From: Spirochaetaceae bacterium
GTDB taxonomy: Bacteria > Spirochaetota > Spirochaetia > DSM-27196 > PWMO01
Length of the DNA: 64,000 nucleotides
Direction: 5' to 3'
Assembly: GCA_007693945.1 (NCBI GenBank)
Contig: RECP01000091.1
Location: 62,001-126,000, forward strand
Numbering within the stretch: position 1 is the first letter of the stretch; each line of letters starts with the position of its first letter. Positions 25,210 through 35,060 of this stretch are shown here, one piece after another. Made by a program: the position numbers and the translations under genes. The notes below the pieces were generated by a model. That model searched no databases. It had not been told where the DNA came from and saw nothing but the letters and a program-made list of their open reading frames with translations.

Positions 25210-25962
25210 TCACAGGAGACTACCGCCGATACGCAGCGTATTGAGGGGATTCTCGGCCACATCCTGCACGATCCGGTAGAGCACGCGGCGGGCGTTACGG
25301 GATGCTGCGGCGTTCAGACCTATCTGCAGCGCCCGTGAGAACTCCAACCCGCCGCTGTGTGCCAGGTAAGCCGCCGCGCCGGGACTGAGCGCGGGGCAGA
25401 TGGCGGGGTCCGTGCACTGACTGCAGGCAAACCCGGCGCACCGCGAATCGTAGTAACGGTGGTCCGACGGCGGAAACCGGCGGCCGCACGCCGCGCAGGC
25501 GTCCAACTCCGGCTGCAGACCGCCGGTTTCCAGATACCGCCACAGGAACTGGATCGTAACGGGACTGAAGTCGACCGCGCTGTCCAGAGCGCGCAGTGCG
25601 CTCAGCAGCAGAGTGAAAAGCGGCTCACTTTGGCCTCCGCCGCCGAAGGTCTTGAGCAGCAGCTCGGCCCACAGTGATGCACTGTAGAAGCGCGTGATCG
25701 ACTCACGCAGCCCGGGGAAGAACTCATGCACGCTGAGATCGGTGATCTTGACGCTCTGCTTGACCGGATCGGTATAGAGGTAGCACCGCCCGTAACAGAA
25801 AGGGTTGGTTACGCCGCGCAGCGTGCCTTTGCGAGAATAGGCACCGTGGGCAATCGCTGACAGCAGCCCCTGATCCGGGGTCAGCATGGTGACGCGCTTG
25901 TGGATATCGCCGATACGCGAGTTCCTGAGAATGATTGCGTCGGTCGTGCTGGTCCGATTCAC
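25210..25962 (-). CDS. recO: DNA repair protein RecO
   Basis: 250 aa. The N-terminal OB-fold starts RTSTTDAIILRNSRIGDIHK, typical for RecO. The C-terminal half carries a zinc site of the form CAACGRRF...CAGFACSQC. RecO loads RecA on SSB-coated single-stranded DNA with RecR. The GTG at 25962 fits the family start and has AGGA upstream; GTG 25986 would extend it by 8 residues. Divergent from lon. Confidence 0.88.
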   Translation of the reverse strand: MNRTSTTDAIILRNSRIGDIHKRVTMLTPDQGLLSAIAHGAYSRKGTLRGVTNPFCYGRCYLYTDPVKQSVKITDLSVHEFFPGLRESITRFYSASLWAELLLKTFGGGGQSEPLFTLLLSALRALDSAVDFSPVTIQFLWRYLETGGLQPELDACAACGRRFPPSDHRYYDSRCAGFACSQCTDPAICPALSPGAAAYLAHSGGLEFSRALQIGLNAAASRNARRVLYRIVQDVAENPLNTLRIGGSLL

Positions 25963-26045
25963 CTGCCGCGTCCTGCTTGACTGCACTCGCCGGCCATAGC
26001 CATATTATGCGTAGTACACAACTATCTAACTCACAAGGTGCACGC

Positions 26046-28403
26046 ATGTCGAGTCCACACGCAATCATTCCGGCCGATCGTATCCTGCCGGCCAAGCTGC
26101 TGGTTATTCCGCTGTCCGGAAAACCGATCTTTCCCGGTATCTTTACGCCGATGATGGTCAACTCCCAGGAAGACATCGCCGTAATCGAACAGTCACTGGC
26201 CGGAGACAGCATGATCGGGCTGACGCTGCTCAGGGATGAAGAGACCAGCAATCCCGGCGGTGAGGATCTTCATGCGGTCGGAACGGTTGCCAAGATCATG
26301 AAGAAGATCAATCTGCCCGACGGTGGACTCAATATCTTCATCTCGACCTTGAAGCGCTTTCGTATCAAGAAGACTCTCAACCACGCACATCCGATTGCCG
26401 TTGCCGTGGAGTACATTGAAGACAGCTACGATTCGGCCAGCGGGGATGAGATCAAGGCGCTGACGCGTTCGCTGATCGGAGAGATGAAACAGGTGTCCGA
26501 GAACAACCCGCTTTTCTCCGAGGAGATGCGCCTCAATATGGTCAATATCGACCACCCGGGCAAGATCGCCGATTTCTTCAGCTCGATTCTCAACGTTGAT
26601 CGCAATGACCAGCAGAAGATCCTCGAGACCGCCGATGTCAAAGAGCGTATGGAGCTGGTGCTGGTGCACATAAAGCGTGAACAGGAGTTACTGCGACTGC
26701 AGAAGAAGATCCAGCAGCAGATCAACGCGAAGATCGAAAAGAGCCAGCGCGAGTACTTTCTCAAGGAGGAACTCAAGGCAATCAAGCAGGAACTCGGAAT
26801 GCCGGTCGACGCCCGCAGCTCAGATCATCAGCGCTTCCGCGAGGCTATTGACCGGCTACAGCTCTCACCGGAGGTGCGTGAACAGGTCGAACTGGAGCTC
26901 GACAAGTTCTCGCTGACAGAGCCGAGCTCGCCGGAGTTCCAGGTAACGCGAAACTACCTCGAGACAATCGTCAACCTGCCCTGGAATGATCCCCGGCCGG
27001 AAAAGATCGACATCCGGCGTGCCGAACGGGTTCTGAACGCCGATCACTACGGGCTGGAAGACGTCAAACAGCGCATCCTCGAGTTTCTGTCGGTTCGCAG
27101 GTTGAAGCAGGATTCCAGGGGTTCGATCATCTGCCTGGTCGGTCCTCCGGGCGTCGGCAAGACATCGGTGGGACGCTCGATCGCCAAAGCGCTGGGCAAG
27201 CAGTTCTTCCGTTTCTCGGTCGGCGGCATGCGTGACGAGGCTGAGATCAAGGGCCATCGCCGCACCTACGTCGGCGCGATGCCGGGCAAGATCATACAAG
27301 GACTCAAGAGCGTCAGAACCAGGGATCCGGTATTCATGATTGACGAAATCGACAAGCTCGGTGTCTCGTTTCAGGGGGATCCCTCCTCGGCGCTGCTGGA
27401 GGTACTGGACCCCGAGCAGAATATCGAGTTCCGTGACCATTATCTGGATCTGCCGTTCGACATCTCCAGCATCTTTTTTGTTACCACCGCCAACACGCTC
27501 GACAGCATCCCCGCCCCGCTGCGCGACCGCATGGAGATTATCCGTCTGTCGGGGTACATCGACGAGGAGAAAGTCGCTATTGCACGTAAGTACCTGATCC
27601 CCAAGTCGCTGCAGCGAGCAGGGCTGGGAAAACGGGATGTCAAGTACAGCAAGAAGTGTCTGCTGGAGATCGCCAACGGCTACGCCCGCGAAGCCGGGGT
27701 CCGCAACCTGGAAAAGGCGCTCGACCGTATCCATCGCAAACTGGCACACCGTGTGGTTCTGGAAGAACAGCAACCCCCATTCAACGTCGAGATCGATCAG
27801 CTGGAGGAGTTGCTCGGCAGACGGACTTTCAGGGACGATCTGGAGAAACGCGGCACCGTTGCCGGAACGGCGCTCGGTCTGGCCTGGACACCCTACGGTG
27901 GTGACGTGCTGGTGATCGAAGCGGTCAGCAATCCCGGCAAGGAGGACTTTCGCATCACCGGTCAGATGGGTGAGGTGATGCAGGAATCGGCGCGCATCGC
28001 CTACACCTGGGTGCGCCACGTCGCCGAGCGCTTCGAGATCCCGGCTGAGTACTTCGAGAAACGGCAGATCCACCTGCACATCCCGGCCGGCGCAACCCCC
28101 AAGGATGGCCCATCGGCCGGCATCACGATGGCCGCCAGCCTGCTGTCGCTGGCTACCGGCAGACGGCTGCGCGCGCGGCTGGCGATGACCGGAGAGCTGT
28201 CGCTGGTTGGAACGGTCCTGCCGATTGGGGGACTCAAAGAGAAAACCATCGCTGCGCGGCGTCACCGCATCAAGGAGATTATCATCCCAAAAGAGAACGA
28301 GCGCGATCTCGACGACATTCCGCAGCACATCAAGCGCGGCGTCACCTTCCACCCGGTGCGCACCATGGACGAAGTCGTTGATAAAATCCTTCAAACCCGT
28401 TAA
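26046..28403 (+). CDS. lon: ATP-dependent protease Lon
   Basis: 785 aa. An N-terminal LON substrate-binding domain and a coiled-coil region (residues 200-300) precede the AAA+ domain with GPPGVGKTS and [10 protein letters not shown]. The C-terminal protease domain has the Ser-Lys dyad region [12 protein letters not shown] and later [12 protein letters not shown]. It degrades misfolded and regulatory proteins in the cytoplasm. The ATG is preceded by AAGGTG at 5-nt spacing. An upstream TATTAT (26003-26008) may be the -10, but its -35 spacing is poor. Confidence 0.96.
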   Translation: MSSPHAIIPADRILPAKLLVIPLSGKPIFPGIFTPMMVNSQEDIAVIEQSLAGDSMIGLTLLRDEETSNPGGEDLHAVGTVAKIMKKINLPDGGLNIFISTLKRFRIKKTLNHAHPIAVAVEYIEDSYDSASGDEIKALTRSLIGEMKQVSENNPLFSEEMRLNMVNIDHPGKIADFFSSILNVDRNDQQKILETADVKERMELVLVHIKREQELLRLQKKIQQQINAKIEKSQREYFLKEELKAIKQELGMPVDARSSDHQRFREAIDRLQLSPEVREQVELELDKFSLTEPSSPEFQVTRNYLETIVNLPWNDPRPEKIDIRRAERVLNADHYGLEDVKQRILEFLSVRRLKQDSRGSIICLVGPPGVGKTSVGRSIAKALGKQFFRFSVGGMRDEAEIKGHRRTYVGAMPGKIIQGLKSVRTRDPVFMIDEIDKLGVSFQGDPSSALLEVLDPEQNIEFRDHYLDLPFDISSIFFVTTANTLDSIPAPLRDRMEIIRLSGYIDEEKVAIARKYLIPKSLQRAGLGKRDVKYSKKCLLEIANGYAREAGVRNLEKALDRIHRKLAHRVVLEEQQPPFNVEIDQLEELLGRRTFRDDLEKRGTVAGTALGLAWTPYGGDVLVIEAVSNPGKEDFRITGQMGEVMQESARIAYTWVRHVAERFEIPAEYFEKRQIHLHIPAGATPKDGPSAGITMAASLLSLATGRRLRARLAMTGELSLVGTVLPIGGLKEKTIAARRHRIKEIIIPKENERDLDDIPQHIKRGVTFHPVRTMDEVVDKILQTR

Positions 28404-28413
28404 GAGTGACGCA

Positions 28414-29313
28414 ATGGCCTGCTCTACCCCACAACCGGCGCCGCGCCCCGCGGTGAGGACACAGCTGCCGCGGATACTCTGGTGCATGACGCTGCCGGCC
28501 GTCACCGTTCTGCTGGCCGCCGGCTGCGGTGCCTCGCACGGTCACGACGGCGCCGCGCAGGCCGGGCAGCCCGTGGCGGATCCCCGGTTGCACCCGGCGT
28601 TTGCTCTGACCGCCGACCAGCTGCTGCAGATGGTCGGCGAGCTGCCTGACCCCGCACCCCGACGCATCGCCGAACGTCCGCGGCGTTTCCTGGCACTGAC
28701 GGACGCCGTTCTCGACCTGCCGCGGGATTTCACGATCCTTGTGGACAAACAGCATCCGCTGCCCGCCGACTACGAACCCGATGACCTGGTATCCCTGCGC
28801 GACTTCCGTGGACGCATCGGCTATGCAGCCGCCGATCGTACAGTGCGGCAGGCCATAGTTGACGACCTGCTGGCAATGGCGGCGGCGGCGCGTGAAGACG
28901 GTGTAGAGCTGCTGGTGCAGTCGGCCTATAGATCGTGGAGTTATCAGCAGACACTCTACCAGAACTACGTCGCACGCCACGGTGAAGAGGCTGCGGCGCG
29001 TTTTTCGGCCCGGCCGGGCCATTCTCAGCATCAGCTCGGAACCGCGGTGGACTTTGCGCCGATCGGACACCAGTTCACCGGCACTGCTGACGACCGCTGG
29101 CTGCGCGAAAACGCGTGGCGCTTCGGATTCTCACTCTCCTATCCCGACGGGTACGAGGAGGTCACGGGCTATATCTTCGAGCCCTGGCATTACCGCTACG
29201 TTGGCCGTCCGGCAACGCTGCTCGAACGTGAGTTCTTCGGAGGCATCCAGCAGTACATGCTGGAATTCCTGCACCGCTACGGTGACAGATTGCGCGCTGC
29301 GCGCCTCGAGTAG
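28414..29313 (+). CDS. VanY-type D,D-carboxypeptidase lipoprotein (M15B)
   Basis: 299 aa. Signal sequence with lipobox LAAGC (Cys 38). The catalytic domain has VQSAYRSWSYQ, the zinc motif SQHQLGTAVDF (SxHxxGxAxD) and EPWHYRYVG. This is the D-alanyl-D-alanine carboxypeptidase family that trims peptidoglycan stem peptides. All metal and catalytic residues are visible. It begins 10 nt after lon with AAGAG as a weak ribosome-binding site. Vancomycin resistance is not implied, as no van ligase genes are present. Confidence 0.9.
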   Translation: MACSTPQPAPRPAVRTQLPRILWCMTLPAVTVLLAAGCGASHGHDGAAQAGQPVADPRLHPAFALTADQLLQMVGELPDPAPRRIAERPRRFLALTDAVLDLPRDFTILVDKQHPLPADYEPDDLVSLRDFRGRIGYAAADRTVRQAIVDDLLAMAAAAREDGVELLVQSAYRSWSYQQTLYQNYVARHGEEAAARFSARPGHSQHQLGTAVDFAPIGHQFTGTADDRWLRENAWRFGFSLSYPDGYEEVTGYIFEPWHYRYVGRPATLLEREFFGGIQQYMLEFLHRYGDRLRAARLE

Positions 29314-29324
29314 CCCGCACTGCC

Positions 29325-30584
29325 ATGGAACTGCTTGCTCCAGCCGGCAACATCGAAAAACTGCGCTACGCGTACCTCTACGGCGCAGACGCCGCCTACA
29401 TCGGCTTGCACGGATTCTCGCTCCGCTCACGCGCCGACAACTTCGGCCCCGACGAGCTGGCCGAGCTGCGCCGCATCAAGGCCGGCCGCAGGCTCTACTG
29501 TGCTCTCAATATCTACTTCTTCGATCAGGACATCTCCGCGCTTGAAGCGGCACTTGAGCGGATCGACGACACGCTGTTTGACGCCTTCATCGTCAGTGAT
29601 CCGGGGATCCTGCCGCTACTGCGCCGTCGATTCCCGTCTACCGAGCTGCATCTTTCGACACAGGCCAACTGCGTCAACAGTGAAGCCGCCCGGTTCTACC
29701 GCGACCTCGGGTTCAGGCGGATTATCCCGGGACGCGAGCTGTCGCTGGCCGAGATAGCCGCTATCAGGAAGGCGGTGCCCGACGTGGAGCTGGAAGTGTT
29801 TGCCCACGGGGCGATGTGCCTGGCCTACTCGGGACGCTGCTTCCTGAGCCGCTGGATGAGCGACCGTTCAGCCAACCAGGGTGACTGCGCACACTCGTGC
29901 CGCTGGTCCTATCGTGTCGGAACTGATCCGCTGGTGCTCGAGGAGCAGCAACGGCCCGGCGAGTTCTACCCGATCAGCGAGGGTGACGGCTTCACCGAGA
30001 TTCTCTCCTCGCGAGATCTGTGTATGATTGACCACCTTGGCCGGCTGCGCGACGCCGGGGTGGACAGTCTCAAGATCGAAGGTCGCATGAAGTCGATCTA
30101 CTACACCGCGCTGGTCACGCGGGCCTATCGCGCGGCGCTCGACGCACTGCAGCCGGCCACGGTCGCGGAACATCACAGCACCGCCGCCCGTACGGCATTC
30201 ACCGCCGAGCTCGATGAGGTAAGCCACCGCGACTACACCACCGGCTTCTATTTCGATCGTGATCAGATCGAGCGTCCCGCTTCGCGGGGCTACCGGCGCG
30301 GCTGTCTGTTCCTGGGAACCGTGGAAGAGCGAGTCGGCGCGCGGCGTTTTCGGATCGCGGTCAAGAACGCGTTCGCGGGCGGCCAGCTGATCGAGTTCGT
30401 CGGTCCGCGCAGCGCGGCGCAGAGCGACGATACCTTCGCGCTCTTTGACGACAACGGCAATCCGGTTGACCGCGTAATCCATCACGGCAACTGGTACCTG
30501 GAGACCGACTGCAGCGTAGAAGAGGGCTACCTGATCCGCACGCGCCCGGCTAACGCAGCGCCCGTACCCGGACGGCCGTTGTAG
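29325..30584 (+). CDS. Peptidase U32 family protein (TrhP/YegQ-like)
   Basis: 419 aa. N-terminal LLAPAGNIEKLRYAYLYGAD and the U32 signature EVFAHGAMCLAYSGRCFLS, followed by GDCAHSCRW; the three or four cysteines are those expected to hold an Fe-S cluster. Known members (TrhP, RlhA, UbiU/V) act in RNA or ubiquinone hydroxylation rather than proteolysis. The overall pattern is nearest to TrhP, which makes 5-hydroxyuridine in tRNA. It follows the M15 gene by 11 nt. Its 3' end overlaps the convergent gene by 35 nt. Confidence 0.85.
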   Translation: MELLAPAGNIEKLRYAYLYGADAAYIGLHGFSLRSRADNFGPDELAELRRIKAGRRLYCALNIYFFDQDISALEAALERIDDTLFDAFIVSDPGILPLLRRRFPSTELHLSTQANCVNSEAARFYRDLGFRRIIPGRELSLAEIAAIRKAVPDVELEVFAHGAMCLAYSGRCFLSRWMSDRSANQGDCAHSCRWSYRVGTDPLVLEEQQRPGEFYPISEGDGFTEILSSRDLCMIDHLGRLRDAGVDSLKIEGRMKSIYYTALVTRAYRAALDALQPATVAEHHSTAARTAFTAELDEVSHRDYTTGFYFDRDQIERPASRGYRRGCLFLGTVEERVGARRFRIAVKNAFAGGQLIEFVGPRSAAQSDDTFALFDDNGNPVDRVIHHGNWYLETDCSVEEGYLIRTRPANAAPVPGRPL

Positions 30585-31500
30585 CGGCCAGCTCTTCGAT
30601 CGGGGCCAGGTGACGCGCCAGATAGCCGCCGAGCACTTCAGGTTCCATCAGCGGGCCAAGTATGCCGGCCAACTCGGCACGCAGAGACTCGCAGTCGGGA
30701 GTCAGCCGACTCAGTTCCCCCTGCAGCGAGCCATCGGCCACAAACTCGGCACGGTTGCCCGCATGGCGCGCCGCCGCGTGCAGCGCGGCGGCCGCAGCGC
30801 GCAGGGTGGCCCACGCCTGTTCAACAAAGCGATCCAGCCGCGCGACCGCTTCGGCAGCCGGCATCACCGCACGTCCCAGCGCGCTGTCACTCTTCAGTTC
30901 GGGGCTCAGCGCTCGAGCGATCGTGCACTCGATCGGCTCGGCAATGGCCTGCAGCGCCGGCTGCAGCCGGATCCCGATTCCCCGGGACCGCAACACTGCC
31001 TCCAGCGGCGCCAGGTAGTGTTGCCGGTACGCGCGTTCGAGTTCATCATCCTGCGGCGTCGTGACCCCGCCCAGCTCAATCCGCGGCACACCGCCGAGCA
31101 CCTCCAGCAAATCGTCGATCACGCGCTCTGCCATGCGCAGCGCTGCGGCCGCGTAAGCCTCCAACTGAGCCCGATCGTCGGCAATGCGCGCCAGATGCGC
31201 AAAGCCGGCAACCCGGTTCAGCGCAAGCGGCAACCCGTGGCGCGTCAGTCGCGGAATCAGCTGAACGGCGGCTCGTTCTGCAACCGCGCAGATACCCATG
31301 ATCTCCTGCTCATTGAACGCGCCCGGCCCAAGCATGCGGCAATCGATACTCCACGGAAAACTCTCCTCCCAGTCGACCACAACCTCGGTCACGCCCTGCT
31401 CGGCCAGCAGCGGCAACAGACGGCACAGGCGGTCGACTCCCGGCGGAACGGTGCGAAAGCTGAGGTGCAGCGTGTGTAAGCGTTCCGATGCGTGTTCCAT
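30550..31500 (-). CDS. GH20-like TIM-barrel protein
   Basis: 316 aa from ATG 31500. The N-terminal part (LHLSFRTVPPGVDRLCRLLP, then VTEVVVDWEESFPW) resembles the first strands of glycoside hydrolase family 20-like barrels, where an acidic residue follows a WExxFP-type strand. No clear catalytic Asp-Glu pair is identified and the C-terminal half is helical. It may be a carbohydrate-binding or inactive relative. No signal peptide is seen from this start. Its promoter abuts the start codon. Confidence 0.55.
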   Translation of the reverse strand: MEHASERLHTLHLSFRTVPPGVDRLCRLLPLLAEQGVTEVVVDWEESFPWSIDCRMLGPGAFNEQEIMGICAVAERAAVQLIPRLTRHGLPLALNRVAGFAHLARIADDRAQLEAYAAAALRMAERVIDDLLEVLGGVPRIELGGVTTPQDDELERAYRQHYLAPLEAVLRSRGIGIRLQPALQAIAEPIECTIARALSPELKSDSALGRAVMPAAEAVARLDRFVEQAWATLRAAAAALHAAARHAGNRAEFVADGSLQGELSRLTPDCESLRAELAGILGPLMEPEVLGGYLARHLAPIEELAATTAVRVRALR

Positions 31501-31509
31501 ACCGCTGCA

Positions 31510-31538
31510 ACTGTAACCGGCGGTGGCGGAGCGTGCAA
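31510..31538 (-). promoter_or_regulatory. Start-proximal promoter of GH20-like gene
   Basis: Minus strand: TTGCAC (31538-31533), 17-bp spacer, TACAGT (31515-31510), then 9 nt to the ATG. Divergent from the DUF1015 promoter. Confidence 0.5.
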
Positions 31539-31564
31539 GGGTGCGCGCGGGGCCACTCGCGTGC

Positions 31565-31593
31565 TTGCGCTCCCCGCGCTCTCGGGCTATCAT
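31565..31593 (+). promoter_or_regulatory. Start-proximal promoter of DUF1015 gene (leaderless candidate)
   Basis: TTGCGC at 31565-31570, 17-bp spacer, TATCAT at 31588-31593, 7 nt to ATG 31601. No Shine-Dalgarno fits in the interval. Confidence 0.62.
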
Positions 31594-31600
31594 TTACCCG

Positions 31601-32935
31601 ATGCGCACCGTCAACAGATCATTTGCGGAACTGGGACTGGCTATTACCGATATCTGGCTGCCGGCCGATGGGATTGACCTGCAGCGCTGGGCGGTGATCG
31701 CGTGTGACCAACACACCTCCGACCCCGGCTACTGGCATGCGGTGGAGGAGTTTGTGGCGGGCGCTCCGTCGACGCTGTCGCTGATCTTTCCCGAAGTCTA
31801 TCTCAACGCCGCCGACGCGGAACAGCGAATGCAGGCGGCCACCCGTGCAATGGTTGGCTACGTCGAGCAGGGAGTGCTGCGGAACTGCGGCGCGATGGCG
31901 GTCCTTGTAGATCGTCGCACACCGCAGGTTGCACACCGCACCGGTCTGGTTGTCGCCATCGATCTGGAACGCTACGACTACCGCCCCGACTCCACTTCAC
32001 TGATTCGCGCCAGTGAAGAGACTATTCTTGAACGGCTTCCGCCGCGCGTGGAGATCCGTCGCCAGGCGACATTCGAGCTGCCGCACGTTCTGGTGCTGAT
32101 CGACGATCCCGAGGGGACCGTGATAGAGCCGCTGCGCCGCCAGCGACGTTCATTCGAGCTGCTCTATGATACCGAGCTGATGTTCGGCGGCGGGTCCGTG
32201 CGCGGTTACGCGGTACGGGACGGCGCCCGCCTGCAGCGTGTTGCCGACGCGTTACGTACGTTGATCGAGCCGGCACGGCTGCGGGAGCGCTACGGGCGCG
32301 ATGATGCCATGCTGTTTGCGGTCGGAGACGGTAATCATTCTCTGGCAACCGCCAGGAAGGTGTGGGAGGACAAAAAGGCCAATACCAACCCGACCGCGGA
32401 CGACCCGGCGCGCTACGCACTGGTCGAGATCGTCAATATGCACGATCCCGGCCTGCACGTCGAACCGATTCACCGCGTCGTGGAGGGCATCAGAGCCGAC
32501 GTGCTGGCCAATGCATTGCGTTCGGCGGTCGCATCGAGCGCAAACCCGCACCGCATGCAGCCCGAAGCGGCCGTCGCCCGCGTTTTGCATGCAGATGCCG
32601 CGGGGCGCAGCTTTGCGTTGCTGGCCGCAGACTACGCACTCTGCTTCACGTGTCCCGAGCCGGCCGGTGTGGCTCCGGCGGTGGTCGTGCAGCAGACGCT
32701 CGAGAGCCTCGAGCAGACTCACGGCGACGCCCTTCAGATAGACTACATTCACGGCACTGACACGATCGTCGAGCTCAGCCGACGTGAGGGGTCTCTCGGC
32801 ATAGTGGTTCCGCCGATAGATGCGGCCTCATTGTTCCACTACGTGGCCAACAACGGTCCGCTGCCGCGCAAGATCTTCTCGCTGGGTGAAGCCGAAGAGA
32901 AGCGGTACTATTTTGAATCACGGCGCATTGTCTGA
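31601..32935 (+). CDS. DUF1015 family protein (COG4198)
   Basis: 444 aa soluble protein. Signature regions include WAVIACDQHTSDPGYW near the N-terminus, LFAVGDGNHSLATARKVWE in the middle and DYIHGTD near the C-terminus, all typical of DUF1015. The GDGNHS turn recalls the ParB/SerK fold, and an archaeal relative is a serine kinase, but bacterial members are uncharacterised. An upstream in-frame start at 31523 is rejected because the promoter lies between it and ATG 31601. Its last 28 nt overlap the convergent FtsB-like gene. Confidence 0.85.
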   Translation: MRTVNRSFAELGLAITDIWLPADGIDLQRWAVIACDQHTSDPGYWHAVEEFVAGAPSTLSLIFPEVYLNAADAEQRMQAATRAMVGYVEQGVLRNCGAMAVLVDRRTPQVAHRTGLVVAIDLERYDYRPDSTSLIRASEETILERLPPRVEIRRQATFELPHVLVLIDDPEGTVIEPLRRQRRSFELLYDTELMFGGGSVRGYAVRDGARLQRVADALRTLIEPARLRERYGRDDAMLFAVGDGNHSLATARKVWEDKKANTNPTADDPARYALVEIVNMHDPGLHVEPIHRVVEGIRADVLANALRSAVASSANPHRMQPEAAVARVLHADAAGRSFALLAADYALCFTCPEPAGVAPAVVVQQTLESLEQTHGDALQIDYIHGTDTIVELSRREGSLGIVVPPIDAASLFHYVANNGPLPRKIFSLGEAEEKRYYFESRRIV

Positions 32936-33336
32936 AGAGCAAAGAACGCCAGCAACGCCGCGCTGAGCGCCAGCGCTCGCAAGAGGCTGCGGTCCGCGGA
33001 CCATCGCGCGGGCGGCGGGAGCTTCTCGCCGGGTGTCTCGGAATCCGCCCGGGGCACGCTGTGTCCGGGTATGCGAATCAACCCTTCGGAGCGGCCGACG
33101 TACCCCATACGCCGCGCTTCGATGCGGATCTCTTCCGGGTCTGACTGCAGTCGTTCCGCTGCCGCCGCCAGATCACGCTGCCGTTCGTTGAGTTGCCCGA
33201 TGTGGTACGACAGTTCATCGCGGTAGTCCGACAGCCTGGCGTAGGCAATCATCCCTCGTTCACCAAACACGAGCGTCAGGAGCAGGTAGGTCCAGACGGC
33301 GATTGCCGCCGATAGTCCGAGATTCTTGACCGCCAC
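32908..33336 (-). CDS. FtsB/DivIC-like septum protein
   Basis: 142 aa bitopic protein. One transmembrane helix (residues 5-24), then a coiled coil (YARLSDYRDELSYHIGQLNE) and the compact motif EEIRIEARRMGYVGRSEGLI, which is the FtsB/DivIC pattern. A second hydrophobic stretch near the C-terminus (about 118-133) is unusual and could be another membrane helix. It would act in the FtsBLQ complex at the division site. The start is GTG. Confidence 0.8.
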   Translation of the reverse strand: MAVKNLGLSAAIAVWTYLLLTLVFGERGMIAYARLSDYRDELSYHIGQLNERQRDLAAAAERLQSDPEEIRIEARRMGYVGRSEGLIRIPGHSVPRADSETPGEKLPPPARWSADRSLLRALALSAALLAFFALQTMRRDSK

Positions 33337-33375
33337 ACTTCTGAGTTACGGAACAAAGCCGGGCCGGCTTTAATG

Positions 33376-33405
33376 TTGACAATCGAAATTGGGGTGCAGT
33401 AGAGT
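33376..33405 (+). promoter_or_regulatory. Promoter for acidic protein gene
   Basis: TTGACA at 33376-33381, 18-bp spacer, TAGAGT at 33400-33405. The predicted leader is about 70 nt with GGGAG before the ATG. Confidence 0.6.
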
Positions 33406-33482
33406 GAGAAACGTGTCAATGCGACCTTGTTGCCTGCCGATAAGACTAATGATGAACCCCATGTTCCCGGGAGATAACTGAA

Positions 33483-35060
33483 ATGGAGCTTGAGCAGTAC
33501 GGAGTCTGGGTCAAGGCCGGGCCTGAGGACGTAGCGGACGAGAGTGAGGAGATGTTCGCACTGTCGGACGTCGGGGATGATATCGATCAGGACGCCTTCG
33601 CCGAGCCGAGCGACCTCACCTCCGAAGAGGAAGACCTGCTTGCCAAGCTTGAAGACGAGGAACCCTCCGATGACCTGTCACTCGATGATTTCTCGCTTGA
33701 CGACCTCGAGCTCGAAGATATGTCGATCCCGGGTGACGAACCGGCCCCGGTTGATGATCTGAGCGAAGAGTTTGATCTCGGCGACGCGCCCGAGGAGTTG
33801 CCGGAGCTTGACATCGCCGTCGGCAGCGGAGACGATGCCGACGACCTGGACGACATTGATGCAAGCGCCCCGGGAATCAGCAGCATAGAGAGCGAACTGG
33901 CATCGATCAAGGCCGAGCTCAACGCCTTACGCAGGGAACTGACCGAGCTGCGCGGCAGCGGTGCGGCAGCGACGCCCCTGCCTTCCGCAGCGCAGGGATC
34001 GAGCTCAGAAGAGCCGCAAGTGACCGCCGGGTTTTTTGAAGAAGACGAAGACGAGACGATCGCACTGACCGACGATGAACTCGACAACATTCTCAATACC
34101 GCTGAGTTCACTGAGGAGTTGGGCCAACCAAGCGAGGTTGACGAGGTCGAGATACCGGAAGAGCTCGATGAGGGGGATGCTTCATCGGTTGCGGCCCGGA
34201 TTACGCTCGAAGAACTCGATGATCAGGAAATGATCGATCTCTCGGATGGCGATGATAACGGCGAGCTCGAGACCGAGGATCCAACGCTGCACCACAGCGA
34301 CATTCTGGCACTGTCGAGCCGTGATGAGGAAATCACTCTCGAGGATGAAGAAGCCACGCCCGCTGACAGCGGCGAGCTCACAGACAATGTGTTCGCAGCA
34401 ACCGACGGCGACGTAGACGCGCTGGCCGAAATGGACATCGATTCCGAGCTCGCGGGCATCGAAGAGCTGCACGACGATGAGGAGTACGAGCAACCGGCAG
34501 TTGACGGCGCGACGGACAGCCGCACCGCTGCCGACGAGCTGGCCTCGCTGGCGGATGAAATCGATTCTCTGGGAGTCGACGTTGTGGCAGCCGCAGATGA
34601 TGAGAACGGCGATGATACCACGCTGGAACTCGAACCCGAAGACACGCCCGGATCCGAGTTGGAGCTGGAAGAGCTGGATGAAGACCTCGAAGAGCAGGAA
34701 CCTGAAGAGCTCGATCTGGATCTGGATGACATCGATGAGGACGACGCGCACTTCGACCTCAGCGATGAGGCCGAACTGAAGCCGTCGTATCACGACGAGT
34801 CTCACGGCCGCGTCGATGACCTGGACCTCGAAATCGACCTCGACGGCGAGCCCCAACAACCACCGTCGACCGGCTCGCCGACTTCACACGCTCTTCCCGG
34901 GGATCTGCGCGAGGAAATCCGTTCCGTGTTGCAGTACATGGACCAGCTGCTCGAGTCGCTGCCGGAAGAGAAGATCGAAGAGTTCGCACGTTCGGAGCAC
35001 TTTGAGGTTTACAAGCGCCTGTTTGAGGAACTCGGGCTGGACTCGCCGGACGCGGATTGA
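33483..35060 (+). CDS. Highly acidic low-complexity protein
   Basis: 525 aa, dominated by Asp, Glu, Leu and Ser in short recurring units such as LDDFSLDDLELEDMS and LDLDLDDIDEDD. It is mostly disordered in prediction by eye, with one short helical block (SIESELASIKAELNALRREL, about 138-157) and a folded-looking C-terminal 65 residues (REEIRSVLQYMDQLLESLP and later FEVYKRLFEELGL). Similar acidic proteins occur in treponemes. The conserved C-terminus suggests a docking domain with a long acidic tether; function unknown. Followed closely by the sensor-like gene. Confidence 0.75.
   Translation: MELEQYGVWVKAGPEDVADESEEMFALSDVGDDIDQDAFAEPSDLTSEEEDLLAKLEDEEPSDDLSLDDFSLDDLELEDMSIPGDEPAPVDDLSEEFDLGDAPEELPELDIAVGSGDDADDLDDIDASAPGISSIESELASIKAELNALRRELTELRGSGAAATPLPSAAQGSSSEEPQVTAGFFEEDEDETIALTDDELDNILNTAEFTEELGQPSEVDEVEIPEELDEGDASSVAARITLEELDDQEMIDLSDGDDNGELETEDPTLHHSDILALSSRDEEITLEDEEATPADSGELTDNVFAATDGDVDALAEMDIDSELAGIEELHDDEEYEQPAVDGATDSRTAADELASLADEIDSLGVDVVAAADDENGDDTTLELEPEDTPGSELELEELDEDLEEQEPEELDLDLDDIDEDDAHFDLSDEAELKPSYHDESHGRVDDLDLEIDLDGEPQQPPSTGSPTSHALPGDLREEIRSVLQYMDQLLESLPEEKIEEFARSEHFEVYKRLFEELGLDSPDAD

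Noticed and set aside
25977-26008. TTGACT/TATTAT as a lon promoter
   Set aside because: Spacing is 20 bp; kept only as a remark in the lon entry.
26865-28505. Open frame of 546 codons antisense to lon
   Set aside because: Frame is a shadow of lon in GC-rich DNA; no recognisable domain and composition biased to Gly/Asp/Arg.
28414-29313. VanY-like gene as vancomycin resistance
   Set aside because: No vanH/A/X or two-component genes; a normal cell-wall carboxypeptidase is sufficient.
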